From the NCBI GenBank assembly GCA_026745465.1, contig JACYXH010000105.1, positions 1 to 64,000 of the forward strand: DNA of 64,000 nt, in the 5' to 3' direction. Origin of the DNA: Lota lota. Its lineage: Eukaryota; Chordata; Actinopteri; Gadiformes; Lotidae. Position numbers and translations under genes: made by a program. This document shows positions 1 through 13,400 of the stretch, one piece after another. How positions within the stretch are numbered: position 1 is the first letter of the stretch; the number at the start of each line of letters is the position of its first letter. The notes under the pieces are model-generated. The model searched no databases. It saw only the letters and a program-made list of their open reading frames with translations, and was not told the origin of the DNA.

Positions 1-72
1 CCCCCCCCACCTCCCCCCACCCCCCCCCCCCCCCACCCCCCCCCCCCCCCCACCACCCCCCCCCCCCCCCAC

Positions 73-108
<36 letters not shown>

Positions 109-1450
109 CCCCTCCTCCCCCCACCCCCCCCCCCCCCACACCCCACCCCCCCCCCCCCACCCACCCCTCCCCCCCCCCCACCAGACCCCAGAACACTAGC
201 CCCCCCCCCACCCCCCCACCTAGACCCCCCCCCCCCCACCCCCAGTCACCCACACCTCATGCACCCCCTACACCAGCCAACCCCCCCCCCCACACTGCCC
301 ACCCCCCCCCCCCCCCCCCCCACCCCCCACCACACCCCCCACTCCCCCCCACCACCCACCACCCCCCACCCCCTCTCCCCCCCCCCCCCCCCCCCCAGAC
401 CCCCCCCCCCACAGGACCCCCCCCCACCCCCCCCACCCCCCCCCCCCCAGACCCCCCCCACCCCCCCAGACAACCCCCCTACCCCCTACCCCCCACCCCC
501 CCCCCCCCCAGAACCCCCACCCCCCCCCAGCCCACAGACCCCCCCCCTCCAACCACCACCCTACCCCCCCCAGCCCCCCCCCCCCACCCACCCCACAGAA
601 CCCCCCACCCCCACCCCCCCCCCCCCCCCCCCCCCAGCCACCCCCCCCCCCCCCCCCCCCCCCCCCACCACCCGGACCCAGACCCCCCCAGACCCTCCCC
701 CCCTCCCCCCCTCCCAGGACCCGACCCCCCAGCACCCACTCCCCCCCCCCCCCCCCCCCCCCCCCCCCAACCCCCCCCCCGCCCCCCCCCCAGACCCCCA
801 CCCCCCCCCCCACACCCACCAACCTACCTCCCCCCCCCCCCCCCACCCCACCCCCCTCACCCCACCCCACAGACCCACCCCCCCCCCCCCCCCCCCCCCC
901 CCCACCCCCCCCAACAGACCCACCCCCCCCCCCCCCCCCCCCCACCCCCACACCCCCCCCCCACCCCCCCCCCCACCCCCCCCCCCCAACCCCCCACCCA
1001 CCCCCCCCCCCCACCCCCCCAGACCCCCTCCCCCACCACCCCCCCCCCCCCACCCCCCCCCCCCACCACCCCAGGCCCACCCCCCCCCCCCTCCAGACCC
1101 CCCCCCCCCACCACCCCCCCCACCCACCCCCCCCCCCCCACCCCCCCCCCCACACCCCCCCCCCCCCCCCCCCCCCCCCCCCAGACCCACCCACCCCCCC
1201 CAGCAGACCCACCCCCCCCCCCACCCCCCCCCCCCCCCCCAGCACCCCCCCCCCCCCCCAGGACCCCACCAGCCCCCACCCCCACCCCCCCCACCCCCCC
1301 CCCCCACACCCACCCCCCCCCACCCCCCCCCCCCCCCAGAACCCACCCCCCACACCACCCACCCCCACCCCCCCCCCCCCCCACATCCCCCCCCCCCCCC
1401 AGACCCCCCCCACAGACCCCCCCACCCCCCAGACCCCCCCCCAGACCCCC
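1..1450. repeat. Near-pure poly-C low-complexity tract
   Basis: This stretch is almost entirely C, broken by single A residues and a few AGA or T. G occurs almost only inside CAGA or CAGG. There is no regular period that I can follow. The minus strand is therefore nearly continuous G runs with G-quadruplex potential. All long open frames here, poly-Pro on plus and poly-Gly/Trp on minus, exist because T is nearly absent from plus and stop codons cannot form. It is either the extreme of the C-rich array that follows or a collapse of base quality at a sequence end; the sequence alone cannot decide. Confidence 0.85.
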
Positions 1451-4400
1451 CACCACCCCCCCAGACCCCACCCCCCAGACAGCCCCCCACCCCAGACCAC
1501 CCCCCCCCCCCCCCCCCCCCAGGACCCCCCCCCCCACCCCCAGCAGACAGCCCCCCCACCCCCCCCCCCACCAGACCCCCCCCAGCAAGCCCCCCACCCA
1601 GTCCCCAGACAGCACCCACCCCCCCACCCCCCCCCCAGCCCCCCACCCCCCCCCCCCCACCCAACCCCAGACCCACAGACCCCCCACCCCCAGACCCCCC
1701 ACACCAGCACCACCAAGACCCAGACCCACCACAGCCCCCCCCACCCCCCAGCCCCCCACCACCCCACCCCCAGCCACCCCCCAAGACCCCACCCCCCCAG
1801 CAGACAGACCACCCCAACCCCACCCACCAGCCCCCACCCCCCCAGACCCAAGACCCAGACCCCACCCCCCCAGACAGACACCCCCCCACACCCAGCCCCC
1901 CCCCCAGACCCAGCCCCCCAGCAGAACACGACCCCCCCCCAAGACACAGCCCCCCACCCAGAACCCCCCCCCCCCACACCCACCCCACCAGACCCCCCCA
2001 CAGCCCCCCCCCCCCAGACCCAGACCCCACAGACCCCCAGACCACCCCCCCAGACCAGCCTCCCCCCCCCAGACCCACCCACCCCAGCAGACAGAATACC
2101 CCCCAGACCACAGCCACCCCCCAAGACCCACCCAGACCCCCCCCCCCCCAGACCCCCACCCCCAGACAGACCCCCAGACCCCCCAGCCCCACCAGACAGA
2201 CAGCCCCCACCCCCCCCCCCCCCCCAGACCCACCCCCAGACCCCCCACAGACACACCCACCAGACCACCCCCCCCAGACACACCCCCCCCCCCAGACCCC
2301 CCCAAGACACCCCCCCCCACCCCATAACACAGACCAGACCCCCCACAGCCCCCCACCACCCCCACACCCCCCCCCCCCCCCCCCCCCCACCCCACCCCCA
2401 CCACAGACCCCAGAAACTCCCCCAAACAGACCCACCCCTCAACCCCCACCCCCCCAAGACCACCCCAGAGACCCCACCCCACCCCCCCCCCCACCCACCC
2501 CCCACAGACCCCCCCCACAGACCAGACAAGACCCCCCCACACCCCCCCCCACCAGACCCCCCCCCCACCCCCCCCCAGAACCCCCAGCCCCCCCAAGACC
2601 CCCCCCCCAGCCACCCCCCCCCCAGACCCAAGACCCCCCACCCCCCCCCCAGACCACCCAGACCCAGACACCCCCAGACCAGACCCACCAGACCCCCCCC
2701 CCCCCCAGACCACAGACAGACACCCCCCCCACCCCACAGCCTCCCCCCCAGACACCCACACCCCCCAGCACTCAGACCAGACCAGACCACCCCCCCAGAC
2801 CCACAGACCCCCCCCCAGACCAGACCACCCCCCCCCCACCCCCCCCCCACACCCAGACACCCCCCCCCACCCAGCCCCCCCCAAGACAGACCCCACCCCC
2901 ACCCAGCCCAGACCCACAGACCACAGACCCCAGAAGCCAAACCAGACCCCCTCCCCCCCCCCCACCCCCCACCCCCCCCCAGCCCCCCACCCCCCCCCCA
3001 GCACCCACCCCCCCCCCCACCACCAGACCCCCAGCCCCCCCAGACACCCCCCCCCACAGACCCCCCCAGACACAGACCCCACAGCCCCCCCCCCCACCCA
3101 AACCCCACCCCAGACCAGAACAGAGACCACCCAGCCACCCAGACAGACCCACCCCAGACCCCCCCCACACCCAGACACCCCCCAGCCACCCAGACACCCC
3201 CCCCAGACCCCCCACAGCCCCCCCCCCAGACACAGACAGACCCCCCACCCCCAAGACCCCCCCCCCCCCACAGACACCACACCCCCAACCCCCCCCCCCA
3301 GACCCCCCCAGACCCCCCTCAGACTGACCCCCCCCCCCCCCCCCCCCCCCCACCCCCACCAGACCCCACCACCCCCCCAGACCCACAGCCCCCCAGCAAG
3401 ACCCCCACCCCCACCTCCCCCCACCCCCCACACCCCAGCACAGACCCCCCCCAGCCACACAAGACCCCCCCAGCCCCCCCCCCCCCCAGACCCCCCCCCA
3501 GAACCCCCACACCAGCCACCACCCCCCCCACCCCAACAGCCCCACCCCCCCCAAACCCCCCCAGACAGACCCCCACCCCCCACAGCCCCACACAGCCCAG
3601 ACCCCACCCAGCCCCCACCCCAGACACCAGACCCCCCACCCCCCCCCAGCACCCCAGACACAACCACACCCACCCCCCCCCCCCAGACCAGCCCCCAGCC
3701 CCCAGCCAGAACCCTCCAGACACAAACCCCCCCCCCCCCACCCAGACCCCAGACACCCCCCCCCCCAGACCCCCCCCCCACCCCCCCAGCCCAGCCACAG
3801 ACACAGACCCCCCCCCAGCCCCCCACCCCCACCACACCTCCCCCCAAGCCCCCCCACCCCCCAGACCACCCACCCCCCAAACAAGACACCCCAGCACCCC
3901 CCCACCCCCACAGACCCCCCCCCCCCCCCCCAACCCCCCCCCACCAGACCCCCCCCACCCCCCCCCCACCCCACCACACCCCCCCCCCCCCAGACCCCAG
4001 ACCCCCCCCCACCACCCACCCCCAACCCAGCCCCACCCAGACACCTCCCCAGCCCCAGACACCCCCCCCAGACCAGACCCCAGACACCCCCCCCCCCCCC
4101 CCCCCCCACCACCCCCCCCACAAAGACCCCCCCAAGCACCCACCAGCCCCCCCAGCCCCACCCACCCCCAGACCCACACCCCCCCCAGACAGCAGACACC
4201 CCAGACCCCCCCACCCCAGAAACCCCAGACCCACCCCCCCCAAGCACCACCACCCCCCCCCCAGACCCCCAACAGCCACCCAACAGACCCCCCCCCCACC
4301 CCACCCCCACCCCCCCCCAACCACCACCACCCCCCCACCCAGCCCCCCCACCCCCCCCAGCCCCAAACCCCCCCCAGAACCCCCCCCCAGACACCCCCCC

Positions 4401-7400
4401 CCCCCAGAAGCAGAACACCACCCCCCCCCCCCCCCAGCCCCCCCCCCACCCACCCCAGACCCCCAGCCCCAGCACCACCCACCCCCCCCCCACCCCCCCC
4501 CCCCCACCCCCCCCCCAGACCCAGACACCCCCCCAGAGACCCCCCACCCCCCCCCACAACAGACCAGACCACAGCCAGACAGAACCCCCAGCCCCCCAGG
4601 ACCCCAGCCCCACCCACACCAGAGACCCCACCCACAGACACAACCCCCCACCAGCCTCACCCCCCCCCCCAGACAGACCCCCCCCCCCCCACCCCCCCCC
4701 CCCCCACCCCCCCCCAGACAGACCAGAGACCACACCCACCCCCCCCACCACAGACCAGACACCCACCCCCCCAGCCCCCAGCCACAGCACCCCCCCAGAC
4801 CAGACCCAACACCCACCCCCAGACCCCACCCCCCAAGACCCCCAGACCCCACCCCCACAGGCCCCCCCCCCCCCCACCCCAGACCACCAGACCCCCCCCC
4901 ACCCCCCCCCCCCCAGCCACCCCCCCCCCACCCCCCAGAACCACCAGACCCCCCCCCCACACCCCGACCCAGCCCCCCCCCCCAGACCAGCCAGAGACCC
5001 CCCCCCAGTCCCCCAGACAGCACCCCCCCCCCAGACCCCCCCCAGCCCCCCCCCCCAGCACACCCCAGACACACACCCCCCACCCAGCCCCAGACCCCCC
5101 CCAGCCCCCCACCCCCCAGACCCCCCCAGCCCACCCCCCCCAGACCCCACCGACACCCCCCCAGACCCACAGCCCACCAGGCCCACCCCCCCAGCCCCCC
5201 CCCACCACAGACCAGACACCCCAGACAGCCCCCCACCCAGCCCAGCCCAGGAACCCCCCACCCCCCCCCAGAACCCCAGCCACAGACCAGACCACAGCCC
5301 CAGACCCACCCCCCCTGACCACCCCCCCACCCCCCCCACAGAACCCCCAGACCCCACCCCCAACAGCCCCAGACAGACCCCAGACCAGACCACCCCCACC
5401 CCCCCCCAGACCCCCACCCCCAGCCCAAGACCCCCACCCACCCCCAGACCCAGAACCCCCCCCCCCCCAGACACCCCCACCAGCCCACAGACCCAGACAC
5501 CCCACCCCCCAGAACCCAACAACCAGACCAGCACAGACCCCCCCCCCCCACCCCCAGAACAGAACAGCCCACCAGACACACAGACCCACCCAGCCCAGAC
5601 CCCCCACCAGACACCACAGACCCCCCCCCCCCAGCCAACCACCCCCAGACCACCCACCCTCACCACCCACCAGACACCCCCCCACCCCCCCCCCCCAGAC
5701 CACACCCCAGACAGACCACACCCCAGCCCCCCAGACCCCCAGACCAGCCCCCCACACCCCCCCCACCCCACAGACCAGAGACCCCCCCAACCCCCCACAC
5801 CACCCCAGACCCACCACCAGACCCAGAAACAGACCCCCCCCAGCCCCCACCCCCCAGACACCAGAACCCCAGACACCCAGACCCCCCAGACCCCAGACCA
5901 CCACCCCCCCAGACCACCCAGTCCAGCCCAGACCCCAGACAGACCACCCCCCCCCCACCACCCCACCCTGAACACAGACCAGCCCCCTCCCCCCCCACAC
6001 AAAGCCCCCACCAGACCAGCACCCCCCCCACCCCCAGCAGACCCACCCCAGACACAGACCCCAGACCCCCCACACCAGACCCACAGAACCCAGACCCCCC
6101 AGCAGACCACCCACCACCCCCCCCCCCAGCCCCCAACCCCACCCCCACCCCCACCCACCCAGACCCAGCCACCCCCAGACCCCAGACCCACAACAGACCC
6201 CAGGACCCCCACCCCAGCCCCCCCCAGAAACCCCCCCCCCCCACCAGCCCACCACAGAAAACCACACACCCCCCCCACCCCCACCCCCCACCAGCCCCCA
6301 GACCCCCCCCCCACCCCCACCCCAGAACCCCCCACCCACCCCCACCCGCCCCCCAGACACACCCCCCCAGCAGCCCAGACCCCCACAGACCCAGACCAGA
6401 CACCACCACAAGCAGACCAGACCCCCCACCCCCCCCCCACCCCACCCACCCACCCCACAGACCCCCCAGAACCCCCCCCCCCCCCCACCCCCCCCCCCCC
6501 CAGCCCCCCAGACCCCCCACCCACCCCCCACCCCAGACCCCCCCCAGACCCCCCAGCCAGACCCACACCCCCCCCCACAACACCACCCCCCCCAGCACCC
6601 CAGAGACCCCCCCCCAGACCCCCCACCCCCCACCCACCAGCCCAGACCCCCCCACCCCCACACCCACCACCCCCCCCCCCCAGACCCACCCCAGACCCCC
6701 CACCCAGACCCCCAGACCCCCCCCAGACACCCCCCCCCCAGACCCCACCACCCACACCCCCCCCCCAGACCCCACAACCAGACCCCCCCCCACACCCCAG
6801 CCCCCCCCCACCCACCACCCCAGCCAGACCCCCCACCCACCCCCCCAAGACCAGCCAAGACCCCCAGACCCCACCAGGACCCACCCAGCCCCCACCCCCC
6901 CACAGGCCCCCCCCACCCCCCCCAGACAGACCCCCCCAGACAGACCCCCACAGAACAGACCAAGACCCAGACCCCACCCCCCCCACCAGACCCCCCCCCC
7001 CAGGCACCCCAGAACCCCACCCCCACCCCCCCCACCCCACCCCACCCCCCCCCCCCCCCCCCCCCCCACCCCCCACCCACCCAGACCAGAACACAGAAGC
7101 ACACCCCACCAGCCCACCCAGACACAGACCCCCACAGCCCACCAGACCAGGACCCCCCCCCCACCCCCAGCCCCCCCCCCCCCAGACCCCCCCCAGCCAC
7201 CCCCCCACCACCCAGACCCACCCCACCCCACCCCCCACAGAACACCCCCACCCACCCAGACCCAGACCCCCAACCCAGAACCCCCCCCCAGACCCAGACC
7301 CCCCCAGAACCACCCCCACCACAGACAGACCCCCCCCAGCCCCCCCCACACCAGACCTCCCAGCCCCCCCCCCAACAGCCCACCAGACACCACCCAGACA

Positions 7401-10400
7401 CAACCCCCCCAGCCCCACCACCCCCCCCCCCCCCCCACCCCCCCAGAGAACCACCAGACCCCCCCAGAAAAGACCAGAAGACCCAGCCACACCCCCCCCC
7501 CAGCCCAGACCCCCACCCCAGACACCCAGGACCACCCCCCCACCCCCCCCCCCAGACCAGACCCCCCCCCCAGCCCCCCCCACACAGACCCCACCCCCCC
7601 ACCCCAGACAGCCCCCCCCAGACCCCACACCCCCCCACACCCCCCCACCCCCAGCCCCCCAGACACCCCCCCAGACAGACCAGACCCCCCCCCCCCCACA
7701 CCCCAGACCCCACACGACCCCCACAGACCAGCCCACCCCCCCAGACACCCCCCCCCCACCCCAGACACACCCCCCAACCCAGAACCAAGCAGAACCACCA
7801 CACAACACCCCACCCAGACACCCCCCAGCCCCCACCCCCCAGACCCCACCCCCCCCCCCAGAAACCCCACCACCACCCCCCCCAACCCCAGACCCAGACA
7901 GACCAGCCAGACCCCCCCCCCACCCCAGACCACCACCACCCCCCCCCACCAGACCCCCACAGCCCCCCCCCCCCAGACCACACCACCACCCCCCCCCACA
8001 GCCCCACCCCCCACACAGACCCCCCAACAGACACCAACCCAGACCACCCCACCCCCCCCCCAGACCCCACACCAGAAGACCAGACACCCCAGCACCCCCA
8101 CCCACCAGACCCAGAACACCCCCAGAAACCCCCCACACACCCCACCCCCCCCCACACACCAACAGAACAGACAGACACCCCCCCCACAGACCCCCCCAAG
8201 CAGACAACCCCCCCCCACCACCCCAACCACCCCAACCCCCCCCCAGACACACCCCACCCCCCCCCCCCCCCCCCCCCAAACCCACAGCACCACCAGCCCC
8301 ACAGACCCCCCCCCAACCCCACAGAACCCAGACCCCCACCCCAAGACAGACCACCAGCCCCCCCCCAGACCCCCAGCCACCAGAGACAGCCACAGACCCC
8401 CACACCCCCCCACAGCACCCCAGACCCCCCCCACACCCCCCCCAGCCAGACCCCCCCCACCCCCAGACACACAGACCCCCCCACCCCACCCCCCCCACCC
8501 ACCCCAGACCACCCCCCAGAACCCACACCCCCACCCAGACCCCACCCAGCCCCCCAGCCCACCCCAGCCCCCACCCAGACACACACCCCACAACCCCCAG
8601 AACCAAACCCACCCACCAGACCCAGCAGCCCCCCCCAGACCCAGACACCCCCACCACAGACAGACCCCCACACCCACCCCCCCCCAGACCCCACCAGCCC
8701 CAAACAGACCCCCCCCCCACCCCAGCCCCCCCAGACAGACCAGCCCCCCCACAGACCACAGACAGAGACAGACCCACCCCCCCCCCCCCCCCACACCCCA
8801 GCCCCCCACAAAGACCCCCCACCCCACCCCCCCCCCACACCCCCAGACCCAGGACACCCACCCCCCAGACCAGCCAGACCACACCCAGACACACCCACAG
8901 CCCCCCACCCCTCCCCACCCAGACCCACACCCCCACACCCCCAGCCCCCCACCAGACCCCCCCCCAGCCCCACCCCCCACAGACAGAAAGCACCCACACC
9001 AGACAGCAGACACCCCCCACCCCCCAGACACACCCCCACACCAGCCCCCCCACCCCACAGACACAAGACCCCCCCAGCACCACCCCCACCCCCAAACCCA
9101 GACCCCAGAACCCCCACCCACAGACCCCCCCCCCCACCCAGACACCCAGACCCAGACCCCCACAGACCCCCCACACCCACCCCCCAAGACCCCCCCCCCC
9201 ACCCCCCCCCCCCCCCCAGACCCAGACCCCACACCCCCCCCCCACCACCACAGCCCCCAGCCAAACCCCAGACCAGCCCCCCCCCACCCAAGACCCCAGA
9301 CCCACCCCCCCCACCCACAGACAAGACACCCCCACACCCCCCCAGACCCCCACAGAACCCCCCCCCCCAGACAGACCCCCCCACCCCCCCACCCACCCCC
9401 CCCCCCCCCCCACAACCCACAGACACCACCCCAGACCCAACACCACACCCCCAGCCCCCAACCCCCCCCCACCCAGACACACCACCACACAGCCCCACCA
9501 CACCCCCAGACCCACCCACCACCCCCAGCCCCACCCCCCCCCCACCACCCCCCCACCCCCAGACAGAAGAAGCCCCAGACCCAGACCCCCCAGACCCCCA
9601 CCCACAGGACAGACCCAGAACCCCCCCCAGACACACCAGACCCCCCCAGCCCCCCCCCCCCACCCCCCCCAGCCCAGACCCACAGACCCCCCCCCCCCAG
9701 ACAGACACCCCCACCGCCCCCCCCCCCCCCCCAGAACCCCCACAGCCCCCCCCACCCCCCCCAGACAGCAGACCCCCCCCACAACCAGACACCACACCCC
9801 CCCCAGACAGACCCAGCCCCCCCCCCCCCAGACACCCCCACCCCCAGACAGACAGACCAGACCCCCAGCCAGACCCCCAGCCAAGCCAACACCACCCCCC
9901 CCCCCCCCACCCCCCCACCAGACCACCACCAGCACCCAACCCCCACACCCAGACCCCCCCCCCCCCAGCCCACCCCCACCACACACAGCCAGACCCCCCC
10001 CCACCCCACCCCCAGACCCCACCACAGCCCAGACCCCCCCACCAGACCCAGCCCCCCCAGACCCCCAGACCCCAGAGACCCCCACCCCCCCCCCCCAGAC
10101 CAGCCCAGACCCACCAGCCCAGACACCCCCCCCACCACCCCCACACCAGACCCCAGACCACCCAGACCCCAGACCAGAGACACACAGCCCAGCACCCCCC
10201 CACAAGACCCCAGACACCAGCCCCCCCCCCCAGACAGCCCCCAGACCCACCCAGACCCCAGACCCACCCCCACCCCCCACCACAGCCCAGACCAGACCCC
10301 CCCCCCCCCACCACCCCCCCAGACCACCAGCCCCCCACCAACACCAGACCCCACACCCAGACCACCCCCCACCAGCCCCACCCCCCCCCACAGCCCCCAA

Positions 10401-13400
10401 CAGCCCCACACAGACACCCCAGAACCAGCACAGCCCCAGCCCCCCCCACCCCACCCCCCCAGCCACAGGACCCCACCCCCCCCCCCCAGACCAACCCCAG
10501 CCCACCCCCCCAGACCAGCACCCCCCCCCCCCCCCCACCCCCCCCAGACAGCCCCACCAATCACCCCCCACCCCCCACCAGACAGACCCCCACCCACAGC
10601 CCACCCACCCCAGACCCCCCCCCAGAACCCCAACACCCCCCAGCCCCCCAGACCACCCAAACAGACCACCAGACCCCCCACCAGACCCCCACCCCCCCCA
10701 CAGACCAGACCCCAGACCCCCCACCACCCAGACCCCCACACCCCCCCCCCCACCCCCCCCACCAGACACACCCCACCCCCCCAGACCACACCCCAGCCCA
10801 CAGACCCACCAGACCCCACAGACACCACAGCCCCCAGCCCACACCCAACCCCCACCCCAGACCCAGACCCCACCCCCCCCAGCCAGAACACCCCAGACCC
10901 CCAGACCCCCCCCCCCCCCCCAGCACCCAGACCAGACAGCCCCCCAAGACCCCAGACCCCCCACACCCCCCCCACACAACACCCCCCCCCCACCCCCCCC
11001 AGCCCACAGCCCCCCCCCACCCCAGACCCCCCCAGACCCCCCACCAGCCCCACAACCACAGACAGCCCCCACCCCCAGACCCCACCCCCAGACACCAGCA
11101 CAGACCCCAGAACAGACCCCACAGCCCACCAGCCCCACTCCCCCCCCCAGCCACCAGACACCCCCCCCAGCCCCCCAGACAGACCCCCAGCCACCCCAGA
11201 CCCCCACCCAGACACCAGCCCCCCACCCCCCAGACCCCCCCCCAGCCCACCCCACCAGACCACCCCACACAGCCCCCCCCACAGACCCCCACAACCCCAG
11301 CCCAGACACCCCAGCCCCCACCCACACACCCCCAGACCACCCCCCCCCCACACCAGCCCCCCCCAGCCCCCCCAGACCCCCACCACCCACAGAACAGCCC
11401 AGACCCCCCACCCCCCCCCCCCAGAGAAGAACCCCCCACAGACACCCAGACCCCCCACCCCCCAGCCACACCCCCCCAGACCCCCCACAGACAGACCCCC
11501 CCCCCAGAACCCAACCCCCACAGCCCTCACCCAGACCCCCCCACCCCAGCCCCCCCAGCCCCCCACCCCCCCACCACACACCACCCCCCCCCCCCCCCCA
11601 CCCCACACCCCCCCCCAGACACCACCCCCCCAGACACCCCCCCCACACAGCCCCACCCCCCCCCCAGACCCCCAGACCACAGCCCCCACCCCCAACCCAC
11701 CCCAGACCCCCAGAACCCCAGCAGCCCCACCCCCCCCCCCCACCCAGACCCCCCCCAGCCCAGCAGACACCCCCCCCCCACCCACCCCCACCAGAACACC
11801 CCAGCCCCCCCACAGCAGAACCCACCCCCAGACCCCCAAACCCCACCCAGAACACCAGCCCCACAGACCCCCACCCAGAACCACCACCCAGCCCCCCCCC
11901 CCACCCCAGACCCACCCCCCCCACCCCCACCCACCAAGACCCTCCCCCCAGCCCCAGAACAGACCCAGACCAGACCCCCCCAGCAGACAAGACCACCCAG
12001 CCCCCCCCCCCCCCCAGACCCCCCCCCCAGACCCCACAGACCCCCCCACCAGACAGACCCCCCCCAGACCCCCCAGACCCCCCACCCCCAGCCCCCCCAG
12101 ACCCACCCCCCCCCCCCCCAGACCCCCCCCAGACCAGACCCCCCCACCCCCCACCCCCCCCCCCCCACCCACCACCCCCCCCACCTCAGACACAGACCCC
12201 CACCCCCCCCCAGAACCCCCCCCACCAGCCCAGGACACCCCCAGACCCCCACAGACAGACCCCCCAGCCACCCACCCCCCCAGACCAGACACCCCCAGAC
12301 CCCCCCAGACACCCCAGACAGACCCCCCACCTCCCCCCCCCCACCCACCCCCCCCACCCCCAGCCCCCCAGCCCCCCCCCCAGACAGAGACCCCCCCCCC
12401 CAGACAACCAGACACTGACACCCAGAACCAGACCCCAGACACCACAGACCCCCCCCCCCCCACCCCCAGACCCACCCCCCCCCCCCCCCAGCCCCAGACA
12501 GACCACCAGCAGACCCCCCCCCCCCCCCCAGACCCCCCCCAGACCCCCACCCCAGACCCCAGACACACCCACAGCCCCCAAGACCCCCCCCAGACCACCC
12601 AGACCACACCACCCCACCCCCCCCCCCCCAGACCCCCCCCCACCCCTCCCCACACACCCCCACCAGACACCCCCCCCCAGCCCCCCCCCCCCCAGAACCA
12701 GACCACCCCCCCCAGACACAGACACCCCCCTCCCCCCCCCCCCCCCCCAGACCCACCAAGACCCCCCAGACCCCACAGCCCCCCAGACACACCCCAGCCC
12801 CCCAGCCCAGACCACCCCCAGACCACAGACCCCCAGACCCCCCACCACAGAAGACCACCCCCCCCCCCCCCCACCAGACCAGACCCCCCCCCCACAGCCC
12901 CACCCCCCCCCCCAGACCCCCCACCACAGACCACCCCACAGACACCCCCCCCCAGCCCCCCCCCCCCCCCCAGACCCCCCAGACAACACCCCCCACCCCA
13001 GACCCCCACCCCCAGACCCCCCCCCCCACAGACACCCCCCACCCCCCCCACACAGACCAGCCCCCCACCACCCCACCACACAGCACACCCCCCACACCCC
13101 CCCCCCACCCCACACACCCCCCAGACCCCCCCACCCACAGCCCCCCCCACCCCCACCCCCCCACCCCCCAGACCCCCCCCCCCCACCAGACACCCCCCCC
13201 ACCCCCCCCACAGACCCCCCCCCCCCACCCCCCCCCACCCCCACAGACCCCAGACACCCCCCCAGCCCCCACCCCCACCCCACCCCCAGACCACTCCCAC
13301 CCCCCAGACCCCAGACAGACACCCCCCCCCAGCCCCCACAGACCCACCAGACAGCCCCCCCACAACACCAGACCCAGCCCCCGACCCCCCCACCCCAGAC